Shown in pieces: positions 14,875 through 15,042 of a stretch of 15,042 nucleotides of DNA (position 1 is its first letter; each line of letters begins with the position of its first letter). The stretch comes from DASPXY01 sp038227745. Its GTDB lineage: Bacteria; Planctomycetota; Planctomycetia; Gemmatales; Gemmataceae. The position numbers and the translations under genes are program-made. The DNA lies in contig JBBRPS010000162.1 in NCBI GenBank assembly GCA_038227745.1, forward strand, positions 1 to 15,042, given 5' to 3'. The notes under the pieces were generated by a model. The model made no database searches and was not told where the DNA came from. It saw only the letters and a program-made list of their open reading frames with translations.

Positions 14875-15042
14875 GGGTGGTCCTCACAAGGTATACGCCG
14901 CACGGGGCGGCACGATGACAGGAATGTAACCAGCGTAATTCGCCGTCCGGGCGTGGGGGCCGATTGAAAAAAAAAACTGACAAAAAAACAGGAGATATAT
15001 AAACAACCCACACCAGCCAAACACCACAAACCCACCCCCCAA
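14875..15042. other. Region upstream of cas4-cas1, low-complexity end
   Basis: No gene is seen in these 168 bp. The first ~90 bp resemble ordinary intergenic DNA and presumably carry the cas4-cas1 promoter on the minus strand, but no convincing -35/-10 pair was found. From about 14966 the sequence becomes abruptly A- and C-rich: runs of A, then ATATAT, then CA-rich repeats to the edge. It may be a natural AT-rich upstream element or a low-quality sequence end. Confidence 0.5.

Overview
This window is most of a type I-G (formerly I-U) CRISPR-Cas locus. It is GC-rich, roughly 60-80% by stretch. From memory of small-protein families, the host is probably a planctomycete, plausibly Gemmataceae: a 69-aa protein, a Lys/Arg-rich 55-aa protein, a TPR protein and an 85-aa antitoxin-like protein all look familiar from that group. 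This assignment is inference, since no rRNA or other phylogenetic marker is present.

Layout. Positions 3-1658 hold 23 copies of a 37-nt repeat with 22 unique spacers. The array runs off the left edge. It is followed by a ~240-bp leader (1659-1898) and then by genes on the minus strand. Read in the transcribed direction (right to left), these are cas4-cas1 fusion, cas2, an intervening segment (11195-12832), cas3 (helicase plus C-terminal HD), csx17 (cas8 large subunit), csb1 (cas7), a first csb2 (cas5-cas6 fusion), a second divergent csb2, the leader, and the array. Cas4-Cas1 and Cas2 acquire spacers. Csb2 processes crRNA and caps the complex, Csb1 forms the backbone, Csx17 is the large subunit, and Cas3 unwinds and degrades the target. 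Two csb2 genes in one operon are unusual.

The segment between cas2 and cas3 is the most interesting part. It carries a plus-strand cargo: a small basic protein, a TPR protein, and an antitoxin-like gene whose toxin partner is cut off at the end of cas2. It also carries a minus-strand 69-aa gene directly upstream of cas3.

Between the divergent gene sets, at 11603-11713, lies a degenerate two-repeat mini-array: two pseudo-repeats around a spacer of exactly 37 nt. The first pseudo-repeat keeps the 3' handle ATTGAAGC and a replaced but still paired hairpin. The second keeps the hairpin but has a decayed handle. The first 13 nt of the guide match the minus strand at 11533-11521 exactly. That match is preceded by TTG, which fits the TTN-type PAM reported for this subtype, and it overlaps a sigma70-like promoter 14 nt upstream of the 69-aa gene/cas3 operon. 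After 13 nt the match stops. This is the architecture expected of a CreA/CreR-type regulatory crRNA: a crRNA-like RNA that directs the Cas complex to repress, not cut, a promoter within its own cas locus. It was read by eye and is a hypothesis, but the separate features agree.
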